This document shows, in pieces, positions 30,101 to 35,171 of a DNA stretch of 64,000 nt (position 1 is the stretch's first letter; each line of letters opens with the position of its first letter). The stretch comes from Amphiura filiformis. Its lineage: Eukaryota; Echinodermata; Ophiuroidea; Amphilepidida; Amphiuridae. The stretch covers positions 31,370,848 to 31,434,847 of the forward strand of contig NC_092641.1 in the NCBI RefSeq assembly GCF_039555335.1, read 5' to 3'. The position numbers were made by a program, and so were the translations under genes. The notes under the pieces were generated by a model. It did not search any database. It was not told the origin of the DNA and worked only from the letters and a program-made list of their open reading frames with translations.

Positions 30101-31310
30101 AAAGGCTTCCTGGATGATGATGAAGATCCCTGTGTGATTTGCCATGAGGAAATGACACCTGAAACCATCAAGATTTTGGAGTGTGGACATCACTTTCATG
30201 CAGAGGTGAGTTGATTTGACAATGGGCTATTCCAGTTGAAGTCTATACACCCCCTGGGAAGACATGATTTTAATCATCCACACAGGGAGTGTTAATTTCA
30301 AATGGGGTTGCTTGAATGGGTGGCTCCATTTGAAATTTACAACCCCTATGTGGAAGATTAAGGACATGTCTTCCATAGGGGGTATATGGATTTCAAATTG
30401 AATGCCCAATTACATTTGTAGTTTCCTTAGAGGTTGATAATAATGTTGATGTAGTGTTTGGAAATTTTACCATATTTATGGAGTCATTATGCTCATGACA
30501 ACCACAAACAACTGCAACCTTGGTGCCTCCCCAGGAAAGAGGAGGGAGACACATTTAGGTCCATTTCAGCTAAACCTGTTAACCACTGTTACAGGCAAAT
30601 TTATTTATAAAGCATTGTGGAACATCAAACTTACAAGGTTGTGTTGACAAGTTTTAAAAAATTGGGTCATTAAAAAGAGCAACTGTTATTACCTACATTC
30701 TGTACCTTGTGTAAGACACTGCACTTGTTGGGTACAGATGTTTTTATGCCTTTTGAGTATACTATAGTATATGTGTCAATATATGTGATGTGATTAGGCA
30801 AAATCAGTTGGAACTCAGTCAGATATATCGATTTTCAGATATAGCCAAACAAAGACAATACTTTATTTTGTTGCATATTGTTTTGGAAACACTTCAACTG
30901 TTCATATCTTTGGAACTAAATGTTCAATTTCAATGTGGTTTTCTGCAAAATGTAGTTTTGCAAATACTTTATACAATCATGTAAAAACTTAAAAATTGAA
31001 TGTGTCTGACTTCAGACTGATTTTGCTTGATCACACCAAATACGTGGCATATAGCCATCTATTTAATTAATCAACCAAATCAATCAATCAGGCTCTAAAT
31101 AAACAAATGATTAAATCACTAAAATCAGTGATGATAGAAATGTTCTGCTCTGCCATCTTTAAAATGTATTTGTGAAATGTTGATAATTCATTCATCTTCA
31201 TTGATTTCTTTTGTTCTTTACAGTGCATCAAGCAATGGCTAAATGAACAAAGCACCTGTCCTAACTGCCGTCACTATACCTTGCTACCGGATGAATACCC
31301 ATCACTCTAA
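1..31310 (+). CDS. TTC3: TTC3-like E3 ubiquitin ligase, 5'-truncated by window edge (27 coding exons)
   Basis: The 27 exons join with consistent GT/AG borders and phases and give roughly 1,660 residues, against about 2,025 for human TTC3, so the N-terminal part lies before base 1. Order seen: charged coiled coil, TPR-like helices, a Cys/His-rich module, Lys-rich linkers, an acidic segment, a long Ser/Thr-rich disordered region, several coiled coils, a Pro-rich stretch, a conserved FERI...LSGLS segment and a C-terminal C3H2C3 RING finger. The Cys/His module (REIYLTDPEFKG, then YHLNCWK and CNTPDC), the LSGLS segment and the terminal RING together identify TTC3 rather than a generic RING protein. 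Known role of the family: ubiquitin ligase reported to act on phosphorylated AKT. Two exons carry frame breaks (see exons 9 and 14). Joined coordinates are given exon by exon. Confidence 0.93.
394..766. mobile_element. hAT-like non-autonomous element in TTC3 intron
   Basis: The element begins CAGTGGCGTAGC and ends GCTACGCCACTG, a perfect 12-bp terminal inverted repeat. It is flanked by 8-bp near-duplicates, GTCCCAGA (386-393) and GTCCCAGG (767-774), as expected for hAT target-site duplications. The interior has C- and G-runs next to the ends and no transposase frame. It fills most of the 148-859 intron. Confidence 0.8.
860..1006 (+). CDS. TTC3: TTC3 exon 2, TPR-like helix
   Basis: The acceptor is TTTTCACATGCAG and the donor GTAAGATA; 49 codons, phase 0 at both ends. 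It continues the coiled coil and then gives GSEAYLDKRGRQAVTFYQKA, which has the spacing of a TPR helix pair (small residue, aromatic, AV.FY.KA). Confidence 0.92.
1769..2395. mobile_element. Candidate degraded DNA transposon in TTC3 intron
   Basis: Approximate inverted ends (TCAGGCCTGTGAA at the left; TTCACACCCCTG at the right) lie between two copies of ATGTAG (1763-1768 and 2396-2401). Frames open on both strands inside (about 108 and 126 codons) resemble no protein I recognise. The duplicated flank is 6 bp, so the superfamily is uncertain; it may be a worn hAT copy. Confidence 0.45.
2604..2684 (+). CDS. TTC3: TTC3 exon 3, TPR-like
   Basis: 27 codons, phase 0 to 0, acceptor CCATACAG, donor GTACAG. 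The peptide WGGLREEDYVTFLYAWGMAG continues the helical repeat region. Confidence 0.88.
3188..3370. mobile_element. Palindromic ~180-bp MITE, family A copy 1
   Basis: Family A is a near-perfect inverted repeat. The left half reads GGCTATTCCAGTTGAAATCC, then ATACACCCCCTATGGAAGAC; the right half is its reverse complement, ending in GGAATAGCCCA. This copy starts GGCTGTTCCAGTTG and ends CAACTGAATAGCCCA. It has no coding capacity. Other copies are listed along the window. Confidence 0.8.
4183..4366. mobile_element. Palindromic MITE, family A copy 2
   Basis: Starts TGGGATATTCTAGTTGATAT and ends TTTCAACTGGAATAGCCCA. It is the second family A copy in the same TTC3 intron (2685-4481), about 1 kb from copy 1. 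Confidence 0.8.
4482..4591 (+). CDS. TTC3: TTC3 exon 4, TPR-like
   Basis: Acceptor CCTTCTGCAG, donor GTAAGTCAA, phase 0 in and 2 out. It encodes a helix pair with SPLAYYGQGYAYYKHCK, a typical TPR pattern (LAYYGQG.AYYK). Confidence 0.92.
5165..5262 (-). repeat. tRNA-derived SINE fragment
   Basis: On the minus strand TGGCTCAGC resembles an A box and GGGTTCAAACCCC a B box, about 50 bp apart, as in tRNA-derived SINEs. The fold is not a functional tRNA. It lies in the intron 4592-5364. Confidence 0.5.
5365..5488 (+). CDS. TTC3: TTC3 exon 5
   Basis: Phase 2 in and 0 out, acceptor GATATTGCAG, donor GTTTGTGT. The first base completes a Lys codon. It encodes FQEAFEPLDKCEKMAKKLKY (TPR helix), then the TWPGT segment that precedes the Cys/His module in TTC3 proteins. 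Confidence 0.93.
5489..6124. other. Intron with low-complexity and repeat fragment
   Basis: It holds a short ATA microsatellite (about 5745-5765), then a fragment with GGCGCTTACTATAGCGCAAT and TTGCGCTTTAC (about 5764-5815) that looks like part of a dispersed repeat, and AATAAAT/TTCAAAAT-type simple sequence to 6110. No gene is visible. Confidence 0.5.
6125..6346 (+). CDS. TTC3: TTC3 exon 6, Cys/His-rich module
   Basis: 74 codons, phase 0 to 0, acceptor CAATCACAG, donor GTAATTTA. Cysteines and histidines (CRHPDC, then CSEHC, then YHLNCWK) surround REIYLTDPEFKG, the most diagnostic stretch for TTC3. The spacing suggests zinc binding, which is inferred and not shown. The module continues into exon 7 with CNTPDC. 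Confidence 0.95.
6347..7055. other. Intron, nothing recognised
   Basis: AT-rich, with poly-T and poly-A runs near 6600-6660. I see no repeat ends or coding segment. Confidence 0.5.
7056..7148 (+). CDS. TTC3: TTC3 exon 7, end of Cys/His module
   Basis: 31 codons, phase 0 to 0. HCNTPDCLGEVISLTIYG supplies the last Cys pair of the module begun in exon 6. The donor is GTAAGTGG. Confidence 0.93.
7438..7626. mobile_element. Truncated TTAA palindrome (family B, one end only)
   Basis: It matches the right third of family B, including GATATCAGAAGGACATTC and GATATGTCTGATGTGCTC, and ends AGCCCTTAA at 7626. The other half is missing, so this is a 5'-deleted copy in intron 7149-7742. Confidence 0.7.
7743..7792 (+). 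CDS. TTC3: TTC3 exon 8, Lys-rich
   Basis: 50 bp, phase 0 in and 2 out, acceptor CTCATCCAG, donor GTAAGTAG. It encodes AKSDQAKKEKEKVKTK, the start of a basic linker. Confidence 0.85.
7793..8899. other. Intron, nothing clear
   Basis: Long AT-rich intron of 1.1 kb. I find no terminal inverted repeats, SINE boxes or coding segments. Confidence 0.45.
8900..9050 (+). CDS. TTC3: TTC3 exon 9, with an apparent one-base frame break
   Basis: The acceptor is GTGTTCATAG and the donor GTAAGGGG. Read from exon 8, the 5' part gives a basic KNKSKQDKKKQKKQEAKK segment but meets a stop at a TAG near 9020. Read back from exon 10, the 3' part gives VDSVSSSQSDVAEELKMPRR. The two frames differ by one base near 8980-8985, at an AACGGGAT run. 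One extra G would join them and make the exon length fit both neighbours. A sequencing deletion or a real indel are both possible. Confidence 0.75.
9051..9529. repeat. Two extra tandem copies of the exon 9 3' half
   Basis: After the exon 9 donor the ~80-100-bp block is repeated twice. The copy at about 9069-9145 is worn and has lost its donor. The copy at about 9146-9222 still reads DSVSSSQDDVAEELKMPRR in the exon 10 phase and keeps a GTAAGG donor at 9223. No acceptor that keeps frame with exon 8 is visible, so I treat both as duplicated remnants. Confidence 0.7.
9530..9735 (+). CDS. TTC3: TTC3 exon 10, acidic linker
   Basis: Phase 1 in and 0 out, acceptor TTGATTCCAG, donor GTAAGTCT. It encodes Ser/Gln-rich sequence followed by an acidic run (LSDIDDILDDDDLPIVIPD). 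No catalytic features. Confidence 0.85.
9781..9984. mobile_element. Palindromic MITE, family A copy 3 (divergent)
   Basis: Starts TGGGCTATTCCATTTAAAAA and ends TTTCAACTGGAATAGCCCCA. The middle is more diverged than in other copies. It lies just downstream of exon 10. Confidence 0.7.
10368..10415 (+). CDS. TTC3: TTC3 exon 11, Lys/Ser microexon
   Basis: 16 codons in phase 0 (KKSKPSKTKSKKKKSK), acceptor CCATTTTACAG, donor GTAAGATT. A basic nuclear-localisation-like patch. Confidence 0.8.
10416..10950. other. Intron, nothing recognised
   Basis: AT-rich intron without visible repeat ends. Confidence 0.4.
10951..11048 (+). CDS. TTC3: TTC3 exon 12
   Basis: Phase 0 in and 2 out, acceptor TTATTTTATAG, donor GTAAGTTT. 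It encodes ATDLNIQLQFVDDGQRSLMT and a short Ser/Asp segment. Confidence 0.87.
11049..11589. other. Intron, nothing recognised
   Basis: AT-rich. An open frame on the minus strand (11318-11644) overlaps exon 13 and has no protein-like composition. Confidence 0.4.
11590..11784 (+). CDS. TTC3: TTC3 exon 13
   Basis: Phase 2 in and 2 out, acceptor CCTTTTCAG, donor GTAAGTAA. It encodes HPHYTPNFHQESPFAVPQHL followed by a Glu/Lys-rich helix ending TDEEKSQKIALLL. Confidence 0.88.
11872..12051. mobile_element. Palindromic MITE, family A copy 4
   Basis: Contains AAGACATGACCTTAATCTTC and its inverse on the right, ending GATTTCAACTGAAATAGCAC. Inside the 2.6-kb intron 11785-14425. Confidence 0.75.
12598..12755. 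repeat. Inverted repeat with internal hairpin
   Basis: The arms TTCATGTAAGCATAC and GTATGCTTACATAAAGG face each other around a second hairpin (AGGGATTATACAGCTTTCGG and its approximate inverse). A candidate worn MITE; no target duplication is clear. Confidence 0.45.
12851..13337. mobile_element. TTAA-bounded palindromic MITE (family C)
   Basis: The left end is TTAAAGGTGGGTAACCTGAT and the right end is the inverse of TTAAAGGAAGGTGACCTGAT. The centre is an inverted repeat around TCTCAAATGTGGTATATCAC. There is no open frame. Its right TTAA (13334-13337) is also the left TTAA of the next element. Confidence 0.75.
13334..13998. mobile_element. TTAA-bounded long palindrome (family B), full copy
   Basis: A 665-bp fold-back. 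The left end is TTAAGGGATCTAAAATGAGC and the right end CTCATACCCCAGCCCTTAA. The two halves are inverse copies over nearly their whole length, meeting near 13685 at GACCTAATTTTTTTGGTG. It has no transposase. TTAA target preference is typical of piggyBac-type mobilisation, but these ends are not those of a named family I can vouch for. Confidence 0.85.
14426..15914 (+). CDS. TTC3: TTC3 exon 14, large disordered exon with three frame breaks at its 5' end
   Basis: The acceptor is CTGATTTTGCAG and the donor GTAAGCGT; phase 2 in and 0 out. From 14520 a single open frame runs to the donor: YGGLRKFLLQSKDFFVLEDH, then about 330 residues rich in Ser, Thr, Gly and Asp (disordered), then a conserved helical end (IEYQKLVARYKIVHNACKNF). 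Between 14426 and 14519 the protein appears in three successive frames (HLSDLFERLGPV; AYNDPRL; MELDKLPERSQ). Each shift is explained by one missing G next to an existing G, and the three together keep the overall frame. Confidence 0.85.
16384..16400. repeat. Poly-A tract
   Basis: A short A run in intron 15915-16989, which also holds the SINE at 16690-16872. The rest of that intron shows nothing recognisable. Confidence 0.5.
16690..16872 (+). repeat. tRNA-derived SINE, family 1
   Basis: An exact B box, GGTTCGAATCC, is at 16766-16776, with a plausible A-box region about 40 bp upstream (CGACCTAGTGCTTGGC). The tail is pyrimidine-rich (TTCCTTCCTTTCCC), then CGCCAAAAAGCCCCTGGAGT and GTTAGGGTTAG. 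The same tail occurs at 38480-38533, which shows it is a dispersed family and not a tRNA gene. Confidence 0.75.
16990..17097 (+). CDS. TTC3: TTC3 exon 15, coiled coil
   Basis: 36 codons, phase 0 to 0, acceptor CTGTTAACAG, donor GTAGGTCA. GSLRDAMQKYMHLQRTSSSD then a Met/Lys/Glu helix; start of the C-terminal coiled-coil block. Confidence 0.9.
17921..19300. mobile_element. TTAA-bounded 1.4-kb element with 28-bp perfect inverted ends (family D)
   Basis: The left end is TTAAGGGTTGTTTTACAATC (continuing AGGGTACA) and the right end is its exact inverse, ending AACAACCCTTAA. The interior carries five copies of a ~20-bp motif in both orientations (see separate entry) within an inner inverted repeat from about 18392 to 18995. 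There is no transposase frame. Confidence 0.85.
18411..18971. repeat. Five copies of a GGAAGAAGGGCCCAACTCCA motif
   Basis: The motif occurs at 18411-18430 (+), about 18598-18617 (-), 18785-18804 (+), about 18804-18823 (-) and about 18952-18971 (-). The first three are spaced 187 bp apart and the third and fourth form a back-to-back palindrome. All lie inside the family D element. Confidence 0.8.
19297..19446. mobile_element. Short TTAA-bounded element (family C-like) abutting family D
   Basis: The left end TTAAGGTCCTTGACCCGATT resembles the family C end (both continue with a GACAxCCTCATCCCCC block). The right end is the inverse of TTAAAGGGGATGGTCCGATT. It shares its left TTAA with the preceding element. 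Confidence 0.6.
19476..19580 (+). repeat. SINE family 2, 3' tail fragment
   Basis: GTGTGCCGAGGCTTTTGGGT, then CTACGCTTGTGCATAACACA and a T-run, match the tail of the longer copy at 21258-21601. It ends about 30 bp before exon 16. Confidence 0.6.
19609..19748 (+). CDS. TTC3: TTC3 exon 16, coiled coil
   Basis: Phase 0 in and 2 out, acceptor TGTGTGTACAG, donor GTGAGTAG. ELTVALADVKRQHENDLKQW followed by heptad-like charged sequence. Confidence 0.9.
19752..19970. repeat. 22-bp minisatellite beside a splice donor
   Basis: About nine to ten copies of AAGTATTAAGTAAGTATTGC+AT start within a few bases of the exon 16 donor. Two copies near 19900-19940 are variants with CATTGCATATTGCAT. Confidence 0.9.
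19972..21047. mobile_element. TTAA-bounded 1.1-kb element (family E)
   Basis: The left end TTAAGGTTGGTCTGAACCAT (continuing GG) and the right end are exact inverses over 22 bp. The centre (about 20140-20350) is distinctly more GC-rich, with short frames open on both strands; the flanks are AT-rich. It is inserted at the end of the 22-bp minisatellite. Confidence 0.82.
21258..21601 (+). repeat. tRNA-derived SINE, family 2
   Basis: B box GGTTCGAACCC at 21323-21333. A ~200-bp body follows, ending GTGCGTAGCGCACTATAATT, then a long T-run to 21601. The tail matches 19476-19580. Confidence 0.65.
21671..21739 (+). CDS. TTC3: TTC3 exon 17, coiled coil
   Basis: Phase 2 in and 2 out, acceptor ATCGTTACAG, donor GTAAGTCG. 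LQNQLAIKDREIEELKRK, clear heptads. Confidence 0.9.
21740..22430. other. Intron, nothing recognised
   Basis: No inverted ends or coding segment seen. Confidence 0.4.
22431..22527 (+). CDS. TTC3: TTC3 exon 18, coiled coil
   Basis: Phase 2 in and 0 out, acceptor TATTCTCCACAG, donor GTAAATAT. DLWVAEKMKLQETFQASERN and a continuing helix. Confidence 0.9.
22674..23749. mobile_element. Family B palindrome split by a nested insertion
   Basis: The left end is TTAAGGGATCTAGAATGAGC and the right end CATACCCCTTCCCTTAA. It is the same fold-back as 13334-13998, interrupted in its right arm by 395 bp at 23115-23509. Without the insert its length is close to the other full copies. Confidence 0.85.
23115..23509. 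mobile_element. Nested palindromic element inside family B copy
   Basis: The left end GGCGCATGAAAGTCGATTCC (then GAGTTTATCGTCCCC) is mirrored at the right end (GGGGACGATAAACTCGGAAT, then TGACTTTCATGGGCC). The host sequence CACTTTAAGTAT is split so that TTA is present on both sides. Confidence 0.78.
23843..23946 (+). CDS. TTC3: TTC3 exon 19
   Basis: Phase 0 in and 2 out, acceptor TTTCCCTGCCCAG, donor GTAAGAGT. ILLLQERCKMGSHALESWIR then a helix ending NLQR. Confidence 0.9.
23947..24841. repeat. Intron with a hairpin repeat
   Basis: TTAAGGGTAGACGAGGTATT at about 24089 looks like one end of a TTAA element without a partner. Arms at 24599-24632 and 24685-24718 (TTGGACTTGATACAGCTACA and its inverse) form a hairpin with a ~50-bp loop. 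Confidence 0.5.
24842..24929 (+). CDS. TTC3: TTC3 exon 20, coiled coil
   Basis: Phase 2 in and 0 out, acceptor TTTGTTCTCAG, donor GTGAGATG. TPDNLKMKEGFNQWHNAVAE then NKQKLDQLK. Confidence 0.9.
24930..25521. other. Intron, nothing recognised
   Basis: Contains short C- and A-runs near 25225; no repeat ends seen. Confidence 0.4.
25522..25617 (+). CDS. TTC3: TTC3 exon 21
   Basis: 32 codons, phase 0 to 0, acceptor ATCTTCTGCAG, donor GTAAGTGT. IKYEGQIREIHSGRLLSQLA; end of the coiled-coil block. Confidence 0.9.
26161..26331. mobile_element. Palindromic MITE, family A copy 5
   Basis: Starts TGCTATTCCAGTTGAAATCC; the right end is worn (GTATGGATTCACCTGGAAGA). It lies about 90 bp before exon 22. Confidence 0.75.
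26420..26936 (+). CDS. TTC3: TTC3 exon 22, Pro/Ser-rich
   Basis: Acceptor TTCCTCTTCTAG, donor GTATGTAT, phase 0 in and 1 out, 172 codons. It starts PPLPPPGAFMGGPRPGFIPP; the rest is Pro, Ser and Thr repeats, a disordered spacer between the coiled coils and the C-terminal conserved block. No folded domain. Confidence 0.88.
27313..27741. mobile_element. Inverted-repeat element flanked by a longer direct duplication
   Basis: The arms CAGACACTTTTGGGCAGG (about 27338) and CCTGCCCAAAAGTGTCTG (about 27698) are inverse, with GTGATGTGTCATG and CATGACACGTCAC outside them. On either side the host repeats ATGATGGAATTGTTAAATGA and about 40 further bases (27209 and 27741), far longer than a transposon target duplication. 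Confidence 0.6.
27975..28080 (+). CDS. TTC3: TTC3 exon 23
   Basis: Phase 1 in and 2 out, acceptor CTCTGTTTTCAG, donor GTAAGTCA. QQPRTNFERILFPLQSLFPQ, the first part of the conserved segment before the RING in TTC3. Confidence 0.92.
28365..28479 (+). CDS. TTC3: TTC3 exon 24, conserved LSGLS segment
   Basis: Phase 2 in and 0 out, acceptor TATTTCTCCAG, donor GTAAGTCA. VQLTKAIKEVRQANNGSLSG continues to LSVDEIIRRAASVL, a hallmark of the TTC3 C-terminal region. Confidence 0.94.
28697..28749. mobile_element. Family A MITE, left-end fragment
   Basis: Only the left ~50 bp are present (TTCCAGTTGAAATCCATACA to GATCTTAATCTTC). Confidence 0.7.
28799..28919 (+). CDS. TTC3: TTC3 exon 25, Ala/Gly/Thr-rich
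   Basis: Acceptor TTCATTTCAG, donor GTAGGGTT, phase 0 in and 1 out. RAAAGTAGATTGAGANKGW then a Gln-rich end; low-complexity linker. An alternative donor, GTGAGG at 28874, would shorten it, but its phase is not compatible with exon 26 (inferred). Confidence 0.82.
29490..29758. repeat. Dispersed repeat with GATCAA/TTGATC ends, copy 1
   Basis: It begins TGATCAAAGAAAATCAG and ends CTGATTTTGCTTGAT. The second copy at 30785-31035 shares CAATGTGGTTTTCTGCAAAA and GTCTGACTTCAGACTGATTT. Confidence 0.65.
30033..30205 (+). CDS. TTC3: TTC3 exon 26, first half of RING-H2
   Basis: Phase 1 in and 0 out, acceptor CTCCTTACCAG, donor GTGAGTTG. An acidic FLDDDEDP leads into CVIC (first zinc pair), then CGHHFH after 13 residues. 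With exon 27 this gives C-x2-C-x13-C-x-H-x2-H-x2-C-x10-C-x2-C, an intact C3H2C3 RING with all eight ligands. Confidence 0.96.
30223..30408. mobile_element. Palindromic MITE, family A copy 6
   Basis: Starts TGGGCTATTCCAGTTGAAGT, ends TTTCAAATTGAATGCCCA. It begins only 17 bp after the exon 26 donor. Confidence 0.8.
30785..31035. repeat. Dispersed repeat copy 2 (matches 29490-29758)
   Basis: Same internal blocks as the first copy, ending CTGATTTTGCTTGATCACAC. Both copies flank exon 26 in the same orientation. Confidence 0.65.
31224..31310 (+). CDS. TTC3: TTC3 last exon, end of RING-H2 and stop
   Basis: Acceptor TTGTTCTTTACAG, phase 0. CIKQWLNEQSTCPNC completes the RING; the protein ends about 13 residues later (LLPDEYPSL, TAA at 31308-31310). 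The C-terminal position of the RING agrees with TTC3. Confidence 0.96.
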   Translation, partial: CIKQWLNEQSTCPNCRHYTLLPDEYPSL

Positions 31311-31384
31311 ACATATGTGAATATTACCTGTTTGTTGTGGAAGATGGTCCACTGTGTCAGTTACAGTTTCCCAGGGACCTGAAC

Positions 31385-31390
31385 AATAAA
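31385..31390 (+). terminator. Proximal poly(A) signal candidate for TTC3
   Basis: AATAAA lies 75 bp after the stop, followed at about 31414 by GAGTGTTGTC, a GT-rich stretch. It would give a very short 3' UTR. Confidence 0.5.
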
Positions 31391-31454
31391 TAACGCCACT
31401 TCGTTTGAAATAGAGTGTTGTCGCTTATTAACGATACCCACCGTCATTTTAAGA

Positions 31455-32170
31455 AATTGATAAAACATTGTGGAACACCAAACTTATGAAGTTGTGTTGA
31501 CAAGTGTTAAAATGGCGAGTTCATATGCAAAAGCAGATATCAAATTTGAGATATAGGCAAATATTCACTGTAGAAGTGATGATGTAACTATCATAGTAAT
31601 TGGTTCAAACAATTTTTTAATATACTGCACTAGTATATTAACGTTGGTTGCTCCCAGGTATGTGGATTAATCTGGTTGAATAGATTGAAATCATTCTCTC
31701 ACTGCACTAGTACGTTCATGCAGTACCTGACGTACCTCTGCATTGAACCATAGATGTCAAAGAACAGGGATAAAGACCTGGATAGTAATTCTATAGAATA
31801 TTCATATCATGCTGATCACTCACACCTGTAAGGTTAGTATCTTTGAAAAGACTAGTATTGTATTCAATCTATGAATGCAGATTAACAGGTGATAAGTGCA
31901 ACCTGTTTTTAGTGCTGGGCGATGTATTCAAAAATTGTTTCAACCAATTGCTATGGTAGTTAATCCTGTTACATCATCACTTCTATCAAATATAAAGAAC
32001 ACAATTAAGTGCTACTTTTGATCCTAATTTTACAAAGTTACCTTAGATTGTTTAATGTAGAGTGTCAATTTAAACCTAGCATTATGGGCAGATGTCGATG
32101 GCCTTATAACTCAAAAAGTAAAAAGTTTTAAAATTGCATATATCGGCTTTTGCATCTGTTCTCTTCATAT
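31455..32170. repeat. Fold-back region downstream of TTC3
   Basis: The arms GAAGTGATGATGTAACTATC (about 31575) and its inverse (GTTACATCATCACTTC, about 31973) enclose 350 bp; GTTCAAACAATTTTT is mirrored too. A direct repeat of 30605-30665 (ATTGTGGAACACCAAACTTA) is at 31463. No gene is seen from 31311 to 32591. Confidence 0.5.
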
Positions 32171-32591
32171 CTATTAGTAAGTTTTTTGGCGTGTTCGCCG
32201 GTGGAAACGTTGGCGAACCCACTAAAATTTCTCATTGTTACGAACTCCCGTCATAAAAGCCTATCTCACAATTTCTTCATATCTAGATCATTAAAATGTG
32301 TAGCTATACTGGTCTTGTGTCGTTAATCTATGAAAGTGTTGTCAAATTGTTGAGAGCCTCTTTCGACATTCTCCGTGAATTTGTTAAAAATGTGGTAGTA
32401 CCTAAATCTGAGATTTGTTTTTGTGTTTTATCATATGAAAAAAATCGCAAAGATATAGGAGGTATGATTTGTATGTACTTTGTCTTCAAAATTAAGCATA
32501 TTTACCGTGTTTTTGCTTGATGCTGATGTTTATTTACTGGGTGATTATTTAAACCCATTGCTGTTCTTATTATTACTCAGAAACTATATAC

Positions 32592-34354
32592 TTAAACTGT
32601 AAAGCAGTTTTAGTCAAGTCCAAGCATGTTTATTATTAGAAAAGTTTGAACTCAGAAACTATTCAAATTTAACTACAATATTATTTACTCCTAAAAGAAA
32701 TACCATTACTCAGATACTAAGTATGAAATAATATTCATATATTTTTTCCTCATCTAAAACCTATACTCAGAAACTACCAAACTTAAATATAGTTTTGAAA
32801 TCCATGTACATACATTTCTTTAAAAAGATATTTAGCCACATTTTGCCATTGTTGATTAATTTAAGATTCAAGACAAATGGTATTTTGTGTTGAGATGTGT
32901 AATGTATACCAAAGAGATTGTACTCAAGGAGTACCTACTCAAAATTGCCATGTGTGTAACACTATGGTAAATCCACTATAGAGATTATACCCAGAGAGTA
33001 CCAACTCAAAATTGCCAGGTGTCTAATGCTATGGTAAATCCACCATTTTGGTTTGGGGGTTTGTTGCTCATATAGGGCAAACAGTGTACCTCCAGCATAT
33101 TTCGGCACAAGCCCTGAAATCAAACGATAATTTGTGTCTTTAAGGGATCTAGAATGAGCGTTTATGGCGTTTCGACAGTATTTTTTGTGGGACATGAGAG
33201 CACCTCAGATGTATCAATTGCATTCTGAATCTGAAGCATGTCTTTCTGATATCAAATAATTTTAATTTTTGAAATTCACGATATAATACAAATTTTATGA
33301 CAAATTATTAAAATTTGATATTTTTCAAATTTTTGATATATAACAGTCCTCGAAATAAATGTTATAAATCTAATGACATATTCTTAAAGTGTATGTAGCT
33401 GGGAGGAAAAGCCGACGATCAATTGCAAATTTTGACCTTTTATATTGAAGATATGGATTTTTTCCCAAAAGACCTATTTTTTTTGGTGTTTTGGGAAAAA
33501 ATCCATATCTTCAATACTGAAAGGTCAAAATTTTCAATTGATCGTCGGCTTTTCATCCCACCTACATACACTTTAAGTATAAATCATCAGATTTATAAAG
33601 TTTACTTCAAGTACTGTTAAATATCAAAAATATCAATTTTAATGATTTGCCATAAAATGAGTATTACATTGCGAATTTCAAAAAATCCAAATTATTTGAT
33701 ATCAGAAGGACATTCTTCATATTCAGAATGCAATTCGATATGTCTGATGTGCTCTAATGTCCCAAAATAAATACTGTCCAAACGTTCATACCCCAGCCCT
33801 TAAACTGTAAAGCAGTTTTAGTTAAGTCCAAGCATGTTTATTATTAGAAAAGTTTGAACTCAGAAACTATTCAAATTTAACTACAATATTATTTACTCCT
33901 AACAGAAATACCATTACTCAGAAACTATGTATGAAATAATATTCATATATTTTTTCCTCATCTAAAACCTATATACTCAGAAACTACCAAACTTAAATAT
34001 AGTTTTGAAATCCATGTACATACATTTCTTTAAAAAGATATTTAGCCACATTTTGCCATTGTTGATTAACTTAAGATTCAAGACTAATGGTATTTTGTGT
34101 TGAGATGTGTAATGTATACCAAAGAGATTGTACTCAAGGAGTACCTACTCAAAATTGCCATGTGTGTAACACTATGGTAAATCCACTATAGAGATTATAC
34201 CCAGAGAGTACCAACTCAAAATTGCCAGGTGTCTAATGCTATGGTAAATCCACCATTTTGGTTTGGGGGTTTGTTGCTTATATAGGGCAAACAGTGTACC
34301 TCCAGCATATTTCGGCACAAGCCCTGAAATCAAACGATAATTTGTGTCTTTAAG
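32592..34354. repeat. Recent ~550-bp duplication with a family B palindrome at the junction
   Basis: The sequence after CTTAA at 32592 (ACTGTAAAGCAGTTTTAGTC) runs to GATAATTTGTGTCTTTAA at 33143. It is repeated from 33803 to 34354 with only a handful of differences. Family B occupies the whole interval between the copies (33140-33803). Each boundary is a TTAA. Confidence 0.85.
33140..33803. mobile_element. TTAA palindrome, family B full copy
   Basis: The left end is TTAAGGGATCTAGAATGAGC and the right end ACCCCAGCCCTTAA. It is 664 bp, with halves mirrored around TTTTTTTTGGTGTTTTGGG. No transposase. Confidence 0.85.
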
Positions 34355-35171
34355 CTTGAGCGTTATAAGTTTGTGCACTAGATGCTTAGGCAAAAAAAAA
34401 AAAAAGGTTTGTCTCAAAGCTTTGCTACAAGCGTTTGTAAAATCGCATACGATTTGACAAAAAAGAAATGCAGAATTTTTTTTTATTTCAAAATTTTTTT
34501 AGTTTTTCCAGAAAAATCAGCGAAAATCAGACTTTTTCTCAAAATAACATAAAAAAAATAGAAAATAAAAAAAAAAAAAAAAATTGCATTTCGCATTTGT
34601 TTTTAAATTTCTCATGAGCTTTGAGACAAATATTTTTTTTATTGCCTTAGCGTGCATGTTTGACACAACATGTGACATGCAGAATGCAAATCAAAGTTTG
34701 TTGTGTGCATAAGGGAAATTTTCCAGAGGTACTTGATTTGCCCTCAAAGAGCGACATGCAACATGGTGGAGTCTGTACTCATTGAATATACTTGATCTTG
34801 GCGCTTCATTATTATCTTAATGTTTGAAGTCATATATTGAAGATATTTTTGCTTGTTCGTTCAAAAACTTATTTTATAATCTTGCCGATGAATTTTCATA
34901 TATTGAACTTGTTGAACTAAACCTGTTTAGCTTTAGTAATGAACCTGTTTCACTATATCCTTAAACTGTTTGTTGAATGCTAAATATGTTTTATATTAAC
35001 TTTACACCTGTTCAATTATGCCAGCAATGTCTTGCATTTGTAGCAATCACCAAATATTTGCCTCCCTCCTACCCCTGTTTTGTTCAGTGCTTCGATGTTT
35101 TCGCTAAAAAAAAGCACCATACAAATGTATGTTTGAAAAACAAATCTTGCTCACGCTTCTACTTCAGCAAA
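34355..35171. other. Intergenic, low-complexity
   Basis: Poly-A runs near 34390 and 34568. GTTTGTCTCAAAGCTTTG (about 34407) and GAGCTTTGAGACAAAT (about 34615) form a weak inverted repeat. No gene. Confidence 0.4.

Noticed and set aside
1-31310. TTC3 here as a pseudogene
   Set aside because: 25 of 27 exons are intact with correct borders and phases, the RING keeps all ligands, and the breaks share one simple error type.
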